Below are positions 1 to 5,724 of a stretch of 15,019 bases of DNA, in pieces. The DNA is from Flavobacteriales bacterium (GTDB lineage Bacteria > Bacteroidota > Bacteroidia > Flavobacteriales > Flavobacteriaceae). The position numbers were made by a program, and so were the translations under genes. A model generated the notes under the pieces. The model did no database searches, was not told the origin of the DNA, and saw nothing but the letters and a program-made list of their open reading frames with translations. The DNA lies in assembly GCA_002747735.1 (NCBI GenBank), contig PDQE01000049.1:1-15019 (forward strand), read 5' to 3'. Each line of letters begins with the position of its first letter. Position 1 is the stretch's first letter.

Positions 1-437
1 TGGTTTTGCCAAAAGTACAAACTCTAATGCGAACTACAAATGAAAAATCTATGAATGTTTTTAACAATTATTCTTTATGGTTAAATTCGTTTGCTATGGA
101 TAGTGAATTGTGCTCAAAGTCAAGCCGGGTTTGGTTTTTATAAGAAAAGTAGGCTTGGCTATCTACATTATCTGTAGTAATCTAATCATCTTTCTATTAA
201 CAAATGCCTATACCATTATTTTGCAGGTTTACTTTTTTTTATTGCCTCGTTAAAATGGTTCACTTTGCCAAATGAAGAAGTATCTTAACACAGGTTTGAT
301 GCCATAATTGTAATTATACCATTTCCACCTTAAAATTACTCAATAAAATGTGCCTTTTTATGCTATATTTCGTTGTAAAAATAAACTATAGCTACGGCTA
401 TACTTAATTTTTAAGCAGAATTGGTATTATACTGTGT
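1..437. other. Non-coding left edge, no intact gene
   Basis: I see no intact gene here. The plus-strand frame 3-143 is open from the window edge to a TAA (46 codons). It could be the tail of a gene that begins to the left, but it shows no recognisable motif and its length is near chance for DNA this AT-rich. The only structured element is the stem-loop at 387-402, described separately. The stretch has the look of eroded intergenic DNA between the decayed gene at 438-624 and whatever lies upstream of the window. Confidence 0.5.
387..402 (-). terminator. Stem-loop, possible terminator of the decayed minus-strand gene
   Basis: A perfect 6-bp inverted repeat (TATAGC/GCTATA) encloses a 4-base loop. 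Read on the minus strand the stem is followed by GTTTATTTTT, a weak T-rich tail. It lies about 35 bases beyond the stop codon of the minus-strand remnant at 438-624, where a terminator would be expected. Read on the plus strand the loop is TACG closed by C-G, which fits the very stable UNCG tetraloop class, and is followed by CTTAATTTTT, so it may work in both directions. The stem is short and the T-tract is interrupted, so the call is tentative. Confidence 0.4.
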
Positions 438-624
438 TTATTCTAAAAATTCTCCGGCCATTAGGTCGGATTTTTCTATTTGCTTATCATTGGAAGTATT
501 GTAAACTCTTAAAGATACGGGTTTAGGATGAGTTAAAATATGAGATTTTGATATTTGGCTTTAGAGCTAAAATTGAGACTGTAGAAATACTTTTATGGGT
601 AGTCAGTTTTGAGAAATTTTTTAT
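438..624 (-). pseudogene. Remnant of a secreted-protein-like gene, 3' end, frameshifted
   Basis: On the minus strand the frame from 560 to the stop at 438-440 encodes 40 residues that look like real protein, ending PVSLRVYNTSND...EKSDLMAGEFLE. They align with the C-terminal domain of the secreted protein at 3712-4422, whose corresponding stretch reads PNTAEIRVFDDNGD...EKNWNIRTGQ: a shared RV[FY] strand, an N/D-rich turn, EK, then a G after an aliphatic residue. Immediately upstream a second frame (624-526) continues with a protein-like stretch (SILALKPNIKIS), so one frameshift appears to separate the two. No upstream portion or start codon survives before the ctlX promoter. I infer a decayed paralogue or relative. 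The similarity was judged by eye over about 25 residues, so it could be fortuitous. Confidence 0.42.
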
Positions 625-655
625 TTACGGGTTAACTATTTTACAAAAATTAGAG

Positions 656-663
656 TAGCTTTG
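656..663 (+). promoter_or_regulatory. Bacteroidota -7 promoter element upstream of ctlX
   Basis: TAGCTTTG matches the TAnnTTTG -7 consensus of Bacteroidota sigma-ABfr promoters. The expected start of transcription would be about 668-670, giving a leader of about 30 bases before the ATG at 701. The -33 element is poor (only TT-rich sequence near 631-634). Position and orientation fit the downstream gene. Confidence 0.5.
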
Positions 664-700
664 AACCATAAATATTTTTAGTATTCAAGATGCAACTAGA

Positions 701-1591
701 ATGAACGATCAGACGGCTGTAAATAATTATTTTCAGGAAGAGTTGGATTTAAAAAATAGCCAGATAAATGCGAAGGCTCAGGAAGAATTTGACGCTTTTG
801 TCCGGGTTTTGCGAAATGCCGGAATAGAAGTTATAGTAGTTGATGACAGTATTGAAAATGATACACCCGATTCTGTTTTTCCCAATAATTGGGTGTCTTT
901 TCACGAAAATGGTATTGCTGCCATTTATCCTATGTTTGCCGAAAACAGAAGAGCTGAGCGGCGAGAAGATATATTTACAACGTTGGAAAATGCAGGCTTT
1001 AAAATTGATAATATAGTGGATTACACGGCTGCGGAAGAAGATGGCTTGTTTTTAGAAGGTACGGGCAGTTTAGTGTTAGACCGTGTAAACCGAAAAGCCT
1101 ACTGTGCACTTTCGCCCAGAGCTGATGAGGAACTGGTGATTGAATTTTGTGAAGATTTTGAATACACTCCGGTAATTTTTACGGCATACCAATCGGTAAA
1201 TGGCGAAAGGATGCCCATTTACCATACTAATGTAATGATGTGTCTGTCAGAAGATTTTGCGGTAATATGTTTGGATTGTATAGATGATAAAAAAGAAAGA
1301 AAAAATGTTGTAGATCATTTACAATCAGATGGAAAGGAGGTAATTTCTATTACCGAAGCACAGGTGCATGCTTTTGCCGGAAACATGTTGCAGTTAGTTG
1401 GTAAATCTGAGAAACGGTATCTGGTAATGAGTAAAACAGCCAAAGATGTATTAACATTACAACAAATTAATAAAATTAACAAATTCTGCGAGATTTTAAG
1501 TAGTGATATTCAAACCATAGAAGCCTGTGGCGGTGGTAGTGTCCGTTGTATGATGGCAGAGGTTTTTTTACCGAAAGAGAAGAACTGTTAG
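701..1591 (+). CDS. ctlX: CtlX-type citrulline/arginine hydrolase (amidinotransferase superfamily), N-terminus short
   Basis: This is a guanidine/ureido-modifying enzyme of the pentein (arginine deiminase/amidinotransferase) fold. Family members are annotated as citrulline-utilisation hydrolase CtlX or arginine deiminase-related protein. Visible motifs are DTPDSVFPNNW (about residues 55-65), MFAENRRAERRED, the acidic FLEGTGSLVLDR, the catalytic His region in YHTNVMMCL, and the nucleophilic Cys in GGGSVRCMMAEVF near the C-terminus. All three parts of the Cys-His-acid catalytic set are present. As I recall the family, homologues start about 15-20 residues earlier with a strand ending IRPVxFRMN. 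Here the Arg codon directly before the ATG is kept but the rest is absent: an in-frame TGA sits at 662-664 and no in-frame ATG/GTG/TTG precedes 701. The protein may be a 5'-truncated, possibly impaired copy. It converges with coaD, 17 bases away. Confidence 0.85.
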   Translation: MNDQTAVNNYFQEELDLKNSQINAKAQEEFDAFVRVLRNAGIEVIVVDDSIENDTPDSVFPNNWVSFHENGIAAIYPMFAENRRAERREDIFTTLENAGFKIDNIVDYTAAEEDGLFLEGTGSLVLDRVNRKAYCALSPRADEELVIEFCEDFEYTPVIFTAYQSVNGERMPIYHTNVMMCLSEDFAVICLDCIDDKKERKNVVDHLQSDGKEVISITEAQVHAFAGNMLQLVGKSEKRYLVMSKTAKDVLTLQQINKINKFCEILSSDIQTIEACGGGSVRCMMAEVFLPKEKNC

Positions 1592-1608
1592 AACAAAGCG
1601 GATTATTT

Positions 1609-2064
1609 TTATTTTATCCTTACGCTGTCCGGCACCAATATTTTGTAATCCCCGCCGTTTCTAATTACATCTCGCACAATAGAGGACGAGATGTAGGAAG
1701 TGCTAGCGGAAGTGAGTAAAAACACAGTTTCTACAGCAGCCAGATTTCTATTGGTGTGAGCTATGGCTTTTTCAAATTCAAAGTCAGCCGGATTTCTAAG
1801 GCCTCTAAGTATAAACGGAACATCTATTTCTTTACAGAAGTCAACGGTTAAACCTTTATAGGTCATCACCTTTACTTTGGGAGTGTCCTTAAAAGCGTCT
1901 TGGATAAATTTCTTTCTTTCTTCTAAAGAAAACATGTATTTTTTTTCGGCATTTATGCCAATAGCAACGATTATTTCGTCAAAAAGTGTGATGCCACGGC
2001 TTATAATATCGTAGTGTCCTAATGTTAAAGGGTCAAAAGAGCCGGGGAATAATGCACGTTTCAT
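1609..2064 (-). CDS. coaD: Phosphopantetheine adenylyltransferase
   Basis: CoaD transfers AMP from ATP to 4'-phosphopantetheine, giving dephospho-CoA, the penultimate step of coenzyme A synthesis in the cytosol. The 151-residue length is typical. The N-terminus PGSFDPLTLGH contains the nucleotidyltransferase TxGH motif (residues 14-17). RGLRN (87-91) and YISSSIVRDV (about 124-133) are the other family signatures for ATP and substrate binding. It is the last gene of a leftward cluster, 49 bases after the DUF4442 gene, and probably shares its transcript. No clear terminator separates it from the convergent ctlX. Confidence 0.95.
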   Translation of the reverse strand: MKRALFPGSFDPLTLGHYDIISRGITLFDEIIVAIGINAEKKYMFSLEERKKFIQDAFKDTPKVKVMTYKGLTVDFCKEIDVPFILRGLRNPADFEFEKAIAHTNRNLAAVETVFLLTSASTSYISSSIVRDVIRNGGDYKILVPDSVRIK

Positions 2065-2113
2065 AATACGTTTTTGGTAAAAGAAGTTTGCTAAATTACG
2101 AATAAATATGTAA

Positions 2114-2578
2114 TCATTTTTTTTGTCTAATTTTCAGACCCCATTCGTACTCAAAAGTAGATACGGTTTCGCCATTTTCATCCATTCCGGTAGAGGTGAG
2201 CAAAACAGTTACGCCTTCTCCGGTGGATATTGTTTTTTTTATGGCATTGGCTATTCTACTACCATCATTACAAGTAAAATGTATTTTTCCTTTTGCTTTT
2301 TTGGTAAATATGCCGGATTGCTTTGTAACTAACATGGAAATATTTTGTTTACTTTTTTTAATCTGATACATTACCAAAATTCCTGTTGCCAATTCGGATG
2401 CCATTCCCTGAACTGCCCAGTACAAAGATTTAAATGGGTTCTGATTAATCCAGCGTTTTTTTACTGTGGCCACAGCTTCAGTTTCGCTAAAAGATTTTAC
2501 CCGAACACCGGCAATATAGGCAGAAGGTATTTTATACAATAAAAACATGTTGAGATTTCTTACCGTAAACTTGGGCAT
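2114..2578 (-). CDS. DUF4442 hotdog-fold protein, putative acyl-CoA thioesterase
   Basis: A 154-residue cytosolic protein of the DUF4442 family, a branch of the hotdog fold related to PaaI/YiiD-type thioesterases. Recognisable features are the IPSAYIAGVRVKSF strand near the N-terminus, the conserved WINQNPFKSLYWAVQGMASEL block (about residues 43-63) that forms the central hotdog helix and putative active site, and a C-terminal strand ending EYEWGLKIR. The substrate is unknown; thioester hydrolysis is inferred from the fold. It lies between the YfiT-like gene (45-base gap) and coaD on the same strand. A role near CoA metabolism is suggestive, but co-localisation alone does not prove it. Confidence 0.8.
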   Translation of the reverse strand: MPKFTVRNLNMFLLYKIPSAYIAGVRVKSFSETEAVATVKKRWINQNPFKSLYWAVQGMASELATGILVMYQIKKSKQNISMLVTKQSGIFTKKAKGKIHFTCNDGSRIANAIKKTISTGEGVTVLLTSTGMDENGETVSTFEYEWGLKIRQKK

Positions 2579-2623
2579 CTTTAAAATTTTGGTAAATATA
2601 ATACAATTAGCCTTAGCTGCTGT

Positions 2624-3166
2624 TTACCAGTTATTACGTTTTTTTAGATTGTTTATATGAGCATAATGATGCACACAATGCCAGGCATATTGTCCTATTG
2701 CTTCTGCTAAGGAAGTTTCTTTGTTGCCATGCGGATGTATAAAAGTATGTTGCAATTCATTGGCATTTAAACCTTTAAGTAGATACACCCATTTTGCATG
2801 TAAGGCTTTTAATAAATTTAATGATAAGCGTATCGGGGCACTTCTACTATCTGGTAGCTCTGCCCAACGATCCTCATAATACGGTTTTATAACCGGTTTT
2901 ACTTCGGTTAAAGCCCATCTAAACCTTATATAACTGTTTAAATGGCTGTCGGCCAAATGATGTATCAGTTGCCGTACCGTCCAACCTTCCGGCCTGTAAG
3001 GTGTGTCTAACTGTTCTTCGCTAAGTCCGGAAACTATTTTTTTTAATTGCTTAGGAAAGCTTTCTATAATTTCAATCCATTTGCAAATATGTGAAGAAGT
3101 AATGGGTGAAGGGAGTTCTACTTTGCCAATCGGGTATTTGAGTTGTTCAATTTGAGCCGCGTCCAA
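2624..3166 (-). CDS. YfiT-type DinB-superfamily protein, putative bacillithiol transferase
   Basis: A 180-residue four-helix DinB_2/YfiT family protein. Relatives bind a divalent metal and are annotated as bacillithiol S-transferases or putative metal hydrolases. The family signature YPIGKVELP opens the protein (residues 11-19). GWTVRQLIHHLADSHLNSYI (61-80) supplies the first metal-binding His (probably H70), and YAWHCVHHYAHI (160-171) supplies the other two (H163, H167). All three ligands are present. The start is TTG at 3166: an in-frame TAA lies two codons upstream and no ATG occurs near it, while the N-terminus matches family length. A TAnnTTTG promoter lies 38 bases upstream. It is the first gene of a probable operon with DUF4442 and coaD. 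Bacillithiol use in this organism is an inference. Confidence 0.88.
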   Translation of the reverse strand: MDAAQIEQLKYPIGKVELPSPITSSHICKWIEIIESFPKQLKKIVSGLSEEQLDTPYRPEGWTVRQLIHHLADSHLNSYIRFRWALTEVKPVIKPYYEDRWAELPDSRSAPIRLSLNLLKALHAKWVYLLKGLNANELQHTFIHPHGNKETSLAEAIGQYAWHCVHHYAHINNLKKRNNW

Positions 3167-3203
3167 TTTTTATAAATTATATTAACACTTTGCGACAACT
3201 CTG

Positions 3204-3211
3204 CAAATATA
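3204..3211 (-). promoter_or_regulatory. Promoter of the yfiT-like/DUF4442/coaD cluster
   Basis: On the minus strand TATATTTG (3211 to 3204) matches the TAnnTTTG -7 consensus. A TTTA lies 20 bases upstream as a reasonable -33 element (consensus TTTG or TTG, spacing 19-21). Transcription would start near 3199, about 33 bases before the TTG start codon. This is the best-spaced leftward promoter in the region and implies the three-gene cluster is transcribed separately from the small gene upstream. Confidence 0.55.
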
Positions 3212-3242
3212 ATGATTAAATAAGATTAGTTTAAAGAAAATA

Positions 3243-3516
3243 TTATTCTTGTAACTCAACTTCCAAATTAATGAGGTTGAGGCATTCTTGTTTTAGTTTT
3301 GGAAAAGTGTGAAGCAGAGATCTGTAAGTGGCTGCTGTTTCAGAATTGATATGTTGCTGAAAATGAAGAATAAAACTTTTTATATTTTCATTGGTAAATC
3401 TAATGTGGTTACCGTGCTTTATTTCGTAAGCTGCCAGTTGTTTTTGTAGATTGATTATAGTTTTTAAATTTTTGCTCAAATTGGTCGTCGGTTAATAGCT
3501 GGTGTTTTTCAGTCAT
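3243..3516 (-). pseudogene. Small hypothetical gene, apparently frameshifted near its 5' end
   Basis: I do not recognise this gene. One minus-strand frame starts at ATG 3516 and reads MTEKHQLLTDDQFEQKF before continuing into unlikely residues and a stop after 35 codons. A second frame, offset by +1, is open from TTG 3479 to the stop at 3243 (78 residues). It is rich in helix formers (LQKQLAAYEIKHGNHIRF ... TYRSLLHTFPKLKQECL). Joining the two between the A-runs at 3473-3469 and 3465-3461 gives a coherent small, largely helical protein of about 90 residues that begins with ATG. The simplest reading is a single-base indel in a homopolymer, either a real inactivating mutation or a sequence error. 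The alternative is an intact 78-residue protein starting at TTG. No signal peptide or membrane segment is visible. Confidence 0.4.
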
Positions 3517-3613
3517 GGTGTAATGGGGAAAACCCGTTTTAGCCCTTATGATTATTATCACTACTCATGATTTGTCATAAAGAGCATTCTTTTTAATCTA
3601 ATGGTATTTTATT

Positions 3614-3621
3614 TAATTTTG
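3614..3621 (+). promoter_or_regulatory. Orphan rightward promoter-like element
   Basis: TAATTTTG matches the TAnnTTTG -7 consensus. TTTT at 3591-3594 lies exactly 19 bases upstream in the -33 position. No rightward gene follows: the next coding region on this side is the 3' end of the leftward secreted-protein gene. A transcript from about 3627 would open with the inverted repeat at 3627-3643 and pass through the GC-rich hairpin at 3670-3687. It might be a short RNA or an antisense RNA, or the match may be chance in AT-rich DNA. Confidence 0.3.
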
Positions 3622-3626
3622 TAACT

Positions 3627-3643
3627 TTCTAAATTATTTAGAA
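3627..3643. repeat. Near-perfect palindrome
   Basis: TTCTAAAT and ATTTAGAA are perfect 8-base arms separated by a single T. It sits just downstream of the orphan -7 element at 3614-3621, around where transcription would begin. That is a classic location for a dimeric repressor operator, or it could form the 5' hairpin of a transcript. The composition is AT-rich and no partner site was seen. Confidence 0.45.
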
Positions 3644-3669
3644 TAGTTTGTTTATTCTGTTTTTTATTA

Positions 3670-3687
3670 AGCCCGTTTGTTCGGGCT
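3670..3687. terminator. GC-rich hairpin downstream of the secreted-protein gene
   Basis: AGCCCG and CGGGCT form a perfect 6-bp stem with a 6-base loop, 24 bases beyond the stop codon of the leftward gene at 3712-4422. On the minus strand the stem is followed by an A-rich rather than T-rich tail (TAATAAAAAA), so it is not a textbook rho-independent terminator. It may mark a processed 3' end. On the plus strand it would lie near the end of a transcript from the orphan promoter at 3614-3621, again with only a poor T-tract (AATAGAGTTTT). Confidence 0.4.
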
Positions 3688-3711
3688 AATAGAGTTTTGG
3701 AAATCCTATGT

Positions 3712-4422
3712 CTATCTCTTTACCACACCCAATGTAGCTTTTTGTCCGGTTCTGATATTCCAGTTTTTTTCCGCTAACAGGTCGCCATTATCGTCAAAAA
3801 CTCTAATTTCTGCAGTATTAGGGCCCGAAAAACCTTCGTTTAAGGCTTCTATGTCCACGCGATTATAACCTTTCTCTAATTCAATAAAGATAACGTGGTA
3901 TAAACCTTTTAGAGCTACATTAGAATTTGTTAATTTTTCATTGACATAAATTCTAATTCTGTCACCGTCTATCAAGCTATGGTCACGAACTTCTATTCTA
4001 ACAGATTTTGAGGTGCTGTATAAAGTTCCTAAACTAAAATCAGAAGACATTTTTACATCACTCATGTCTTTACCGTTAAAATATCGTTTCTTCATCACAT
4101 CACTGTCATCACGTTGTGACTTTTCGTCCATAAAGTTAACACTCTTCTGCTTGGGTTGGTTGAGTTTAGAGAAATATTTATCAACAGTTGACCGGAATCC
4201 CAGCAGGTAAATTTCTTTTGATTTAATATTTAGGATAGAACTGCCATTATTATCTGAAGCCAGCCCAATATTTAACGGAATGGTTCCCTTATCGTTGTCC
4301 AATGAAGAAATATTTAGCTTTATGGTGTCTTTTGCAGCATCAATTTGTCCGTTGACTAAAGTCAATACACTACATGTTAGGATTAGAGATAAAAATATGT
4401 TGATGTAAATTCTATTAATCAT
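3712..4422 (-). CDS. Secreted protein of unknown function, flavobacterial type
   Basis: The 236-residue protein starts with a signal peptide (MINR then a hydrophobic stretch to about residue 23, likely cleaved near VNG-Q), so it is exported to the periplasm or outside. The middle third is polar and low in structure (about residues 85-130, many K, D and S). The C-terminal domain (about 140-236) looks like a beta-sandwich. It contains DGDRIRIYVNEK, then a long strand, then YNRVDIEALNEGFSGPNTAEIRVFDDNG and a basic end. I recognise similar C-terminal domains in secreted flavobacterial proteins but cannot give a function. It is a single-gene unit: its own promoter lies 14 bases upstream and a hairpin follows. 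The remnant at 438-624 resembles its C-terminus. Confidence 0.75.
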   Translation of the reverse strand: MINRIYINIFLSLILTCSVLTLVNGQIDAAKDTIKLNISSLDNDKGTIPLNIGLASDNNGSSILNIKSKEIYLLGFRSTVDKYFSKLNQPKQKSVNFMDEKSQRDDSDVMKKRYFNGKDMSDVKMSSDFSLGTLYSTSKSVRIEVRDHSLIDGDRIRIYVNEKLTNSNVALKGLYHVIFIELEKGYNRVDIEALNEGFSGPNTAEIRVFDDNGDLLAEKNWNIRTGQKATLGVVKR

Positions 4423-4435
4423 ATCAATTAATCAG

Positions 4436-4443
4436 CAAATTTA
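4436..4443 (-). promoter_or_regulatory. Promoter of the secreted-protein gene
   Basis: On the minus strand TAAATTTG (4443 to 4436) matches the -7 consensus. A TTTT lies 19 bases upstream at the -33 position, inside the AT-rich inverted repeat described next. The expected start is about 4431, giving a very short leader of about 9 bases before the ATG at 4422. Confidence 0.55.
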
Positions 4444-4450
4444 ATGCCGT

Positions 4451-4500
4451 TTTTTTTGTTATAAAAAAGAATCATAACAAGGTCAAAAATAACAAAAAAA
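4451..4500. repeat. AT-rich inverted repeat upstream of the secreted-protein promoter
   Basis: Perfect 12-base arms, T7-GTTAT at 4451-4462 and ATAAC-A7 at 4489-4500, flank a 26-base spacer. The spacer holds a third copy of the arm core (ATAACAA, 4474-4480), so alternative pairings are possible. It overlaps the -33 region of the leftward promoter and could be an operator, a bent-DNA element or a weak stem-loop. On the minus strand TATTTTTG (4490 to 4483) inside it is a second -7 match. A function is not established. Confidence 0.35.
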
Positions 4501-4768
4501 GGATGTACTTATCTGTTAAATAATGCTAAAGTGCAAAATGGATTTGCTTTCTGTTGGTAAATTTATTTTAATTACTAAGAGTTTAGGCTAATTAATGTAA
4601 TTTTGTTAATGATGTGAAATGTTAAATACTTCTTTAAGGAGTAAGCGTGAAGTTTTGGTAAAAGAGCATCTTTCATGTCTATTGATATTTTTAACCACAT
4701 AATTTACCAGTTAAATAATATGTTTAAAAAAATTAGTTCCAATTGGGAAGTTTAAATTTATATAGTAT
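4501..4768. other. Non-coding spacer between divergent genes
   Basis: This is the bulk of the gap between the leftward secreted-protein gene and rightward tpx. I see no open frame of credible length and no tRNA-like fold. A second plus-strand TAnnTTTG match (TAATTTTG, 4598-4605) is present without a well-spaced -33 box, so an alternative long-leader start for tpx cannot be excluded. Confidence 0.4.
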
Positions 4769-4776
4769 TAATTTTG
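4769..4776 (+). promoter_or_regulatory. Promoter of tpx and probably dgkA
   Basis: TAATTTTG matches the -7 consensus and would start transcription near 4781, about 19 bases before the tpx ATG. The upstream TTG (4743-4745) is 23 bases away, slightly long for a -33 box. An OxyR-type operator was not recognisable. Confidence 0.5.
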
Positions 4777-4799
4777 AGCAACTAAAAAAATAAATTATT

Positions 4800-5306
4800 A
4801 TGACAACAATATTTTTAAAGGGCAATCCCGTAAAAACCAGTGGACATCTACCTAAGACGGGCAGTAAAGCACCTGATTTTGAATTGGTTAAGACGGATTT
4901 GTCTAAGGCAAAATTATCTGATTATAAAGGGTTTAAATTAATTTTGAATATCTTTCCAAGTATAGATACGGGTACTTGTGCTGCCTCTGTAAGGGCTTTT
5001 AATGAGAAGGCAGCAGGTATGGACAATACTAAGGTATTGTGCATAAGTAGGGATTTGCCTTTTGCTCATGCCCGTTTTTGTGGTGCAGAAGGACTAGCAA
5101 ATGTAGAAAGCTTGTCTGATTTTGCCACCGGAATGTTTGGCAAAGACTATGGATTGCAAATTATAGATGGCCCTTTGGCTCATTTAAATTCACGAGTGGT
5201 TATGGTACTGGATGAAGACGGTAAAATTGTATATTCAGAACAAGTATCAGAAATTGTAGATGAACCCAATTACGAAGCAGCCTTAGCCGCAGTCTCTGAA
5301 ATTTAA
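4800..5306 (+). CDS. tpx: Thiol peroxidase (atypical 2-Cys peroxiredoxin)
   Basis: Tpx reduces hydrogen peroxide and alkyl hydroperoxides using a peroxidatic and a resolving cysteine that form an intramolecular disulfide, reset by thioredoxin. At 168 residues it has the family length. The peroxidatic Cys60 lies in PSIDTGTCAASVRAFNE, where the more usual Pro before TC is a Gly but the TxxC motif is intact. The resolving Cys94 is in ARFCGAEGL, and the conserved active-site Arg is R132 in NSRVVMVLDEDG. An extra Cys81 is present. It lies four bases upstream of dgkA and is probably co-transcribed with it. Confidence 0.95.
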   Translation: MTTIFLKGNPVKTSGHLPKTGSKAPDFELVKTDLSKAKLSDYKGFKLILNIFPSIDTGTCAASVRAFNEKAAGMDNTKVLCISRDLPFAHARFCGAEGLANVESLSDFATGMFGKDYGLQIIDGPLAHLNSRVVMVLDEDGKIVYSEQVSEIVDEPNYEAALAAVSEI

Positions 5307-5310
5307 TGTT

Positions 5311-5682
5311 GTGAATAAGCCAAAACGAAATGTTTTTGCCGAAAGGCTACTCAGCTTGGTTTTTGTGTGCAAAGGGATATGGCATTTATTGCGATCAGAG
5401 CATAGTATAATAATTCAGACCATAATAGGTGTAGCTGTTACTTTGGCCGGATTTTGGTTTCAAATATCACCTGTAGAATGGATGATTCAAACCTTGGCTA
5501 TTGGTTTGGTATTGGGTGTGGAAGCCATGAATACAGCTGTAGAAAAAATGGCTGATTTTATTCATCCGGAATATCATAAAAAAATAGGTATTATTAAAGA
5601 TATTTCTGCTGCAGCCGTTGGTTTTGTTGCCATATCGGCTGTGGTGGTTAGTCTTATTATTTATTTGCCAAAGATTTTATAA
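5311..5682 (+). CDS. dgkA: DgkA-family diacylglycerol/undecaprenol kinase
   Basis: A small inner-membrane kinase of 123 residues that phosphorylates diacylglycerol or undecaprenol, returning the lipid to phospholipid or cell-wall carrier pools. Three membrane segments are visible (about residues 33-50, 55-73 and 98-120). Active-site residues of the family are present: E30 in the first amphipathic segment, E71-x-x-N74-T-A-x-E78 in EAMNTAVEKMAD, and KDISAAAV (96-103). The start is GTG at 5311, four bases after the tpx stop. A two-codon mini-ORF (ATG TTG TGA, 5306-5314) bridges the two genes and its stop overlaps the GTG. Which lipid is the substrate cannot be told from sequence. Confidence 0.9.
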   Translation: MNKPKRNVFAERLLSLVFVCKGIWHLLRSEHSIIIQTIIGVAVTLAGFWFQISPVEWMIQTLAIGLVLGVEAMNTAVEKMADFIHPEYHKKIGIIKDISAAAVGFVAISAVVVSLIIYLPKIL

Positions 5683-5724
5683 TTACAAATTTTAAATTTA
5701 AAAGCCTACTCTCTCAAATTTATG

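Noticed and set aside
3..143. Plus-strand frame open from the left edge to a TAA (46 codons), possible end of an upstream gene
   Set aside because: There is no recognisable motif, and an open frame of this length is not rare by chance in such AT-rich DNA. Sequence left of the window is needed.
250..339. Minus-strand short frame rich in aromatics (NYGIKPVLRYFFIWQSEPF)
   Set aside because: It is under 30 codons, without a start or any family match that I recognise. It could be a gene scrap, but the evidence is too thin to annotate.
453..475. Plus-strand hairpin TCCGGCC-ATTA-GGTCGGA followed by TTTTT, looking like a rho-independent terminator
   Set aside because: It lies inside the protein-like minus-strand remnant (codons for SDLMAGEF), and no rightward gene is seen upstream of it in the window. 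It may simply be coding sequence that can fold.
4598..4605. Second TAATTTTG promoter-like box upstream of tpx
   Set aside because: It has no correctly spaced -33 element and the closer box at 4769-4776 explains tpx. TAnnTTTG also arises often by chance in AT-rich spacers.
5690..5703. 14-base perfect palindrome TTTTAAATTTAAAA between dgkA and ftsK
   Set aside because: It is made only of A and T, so it is likely by chance in this composition. It lacks a GC stem and a T-tract for a terminator.
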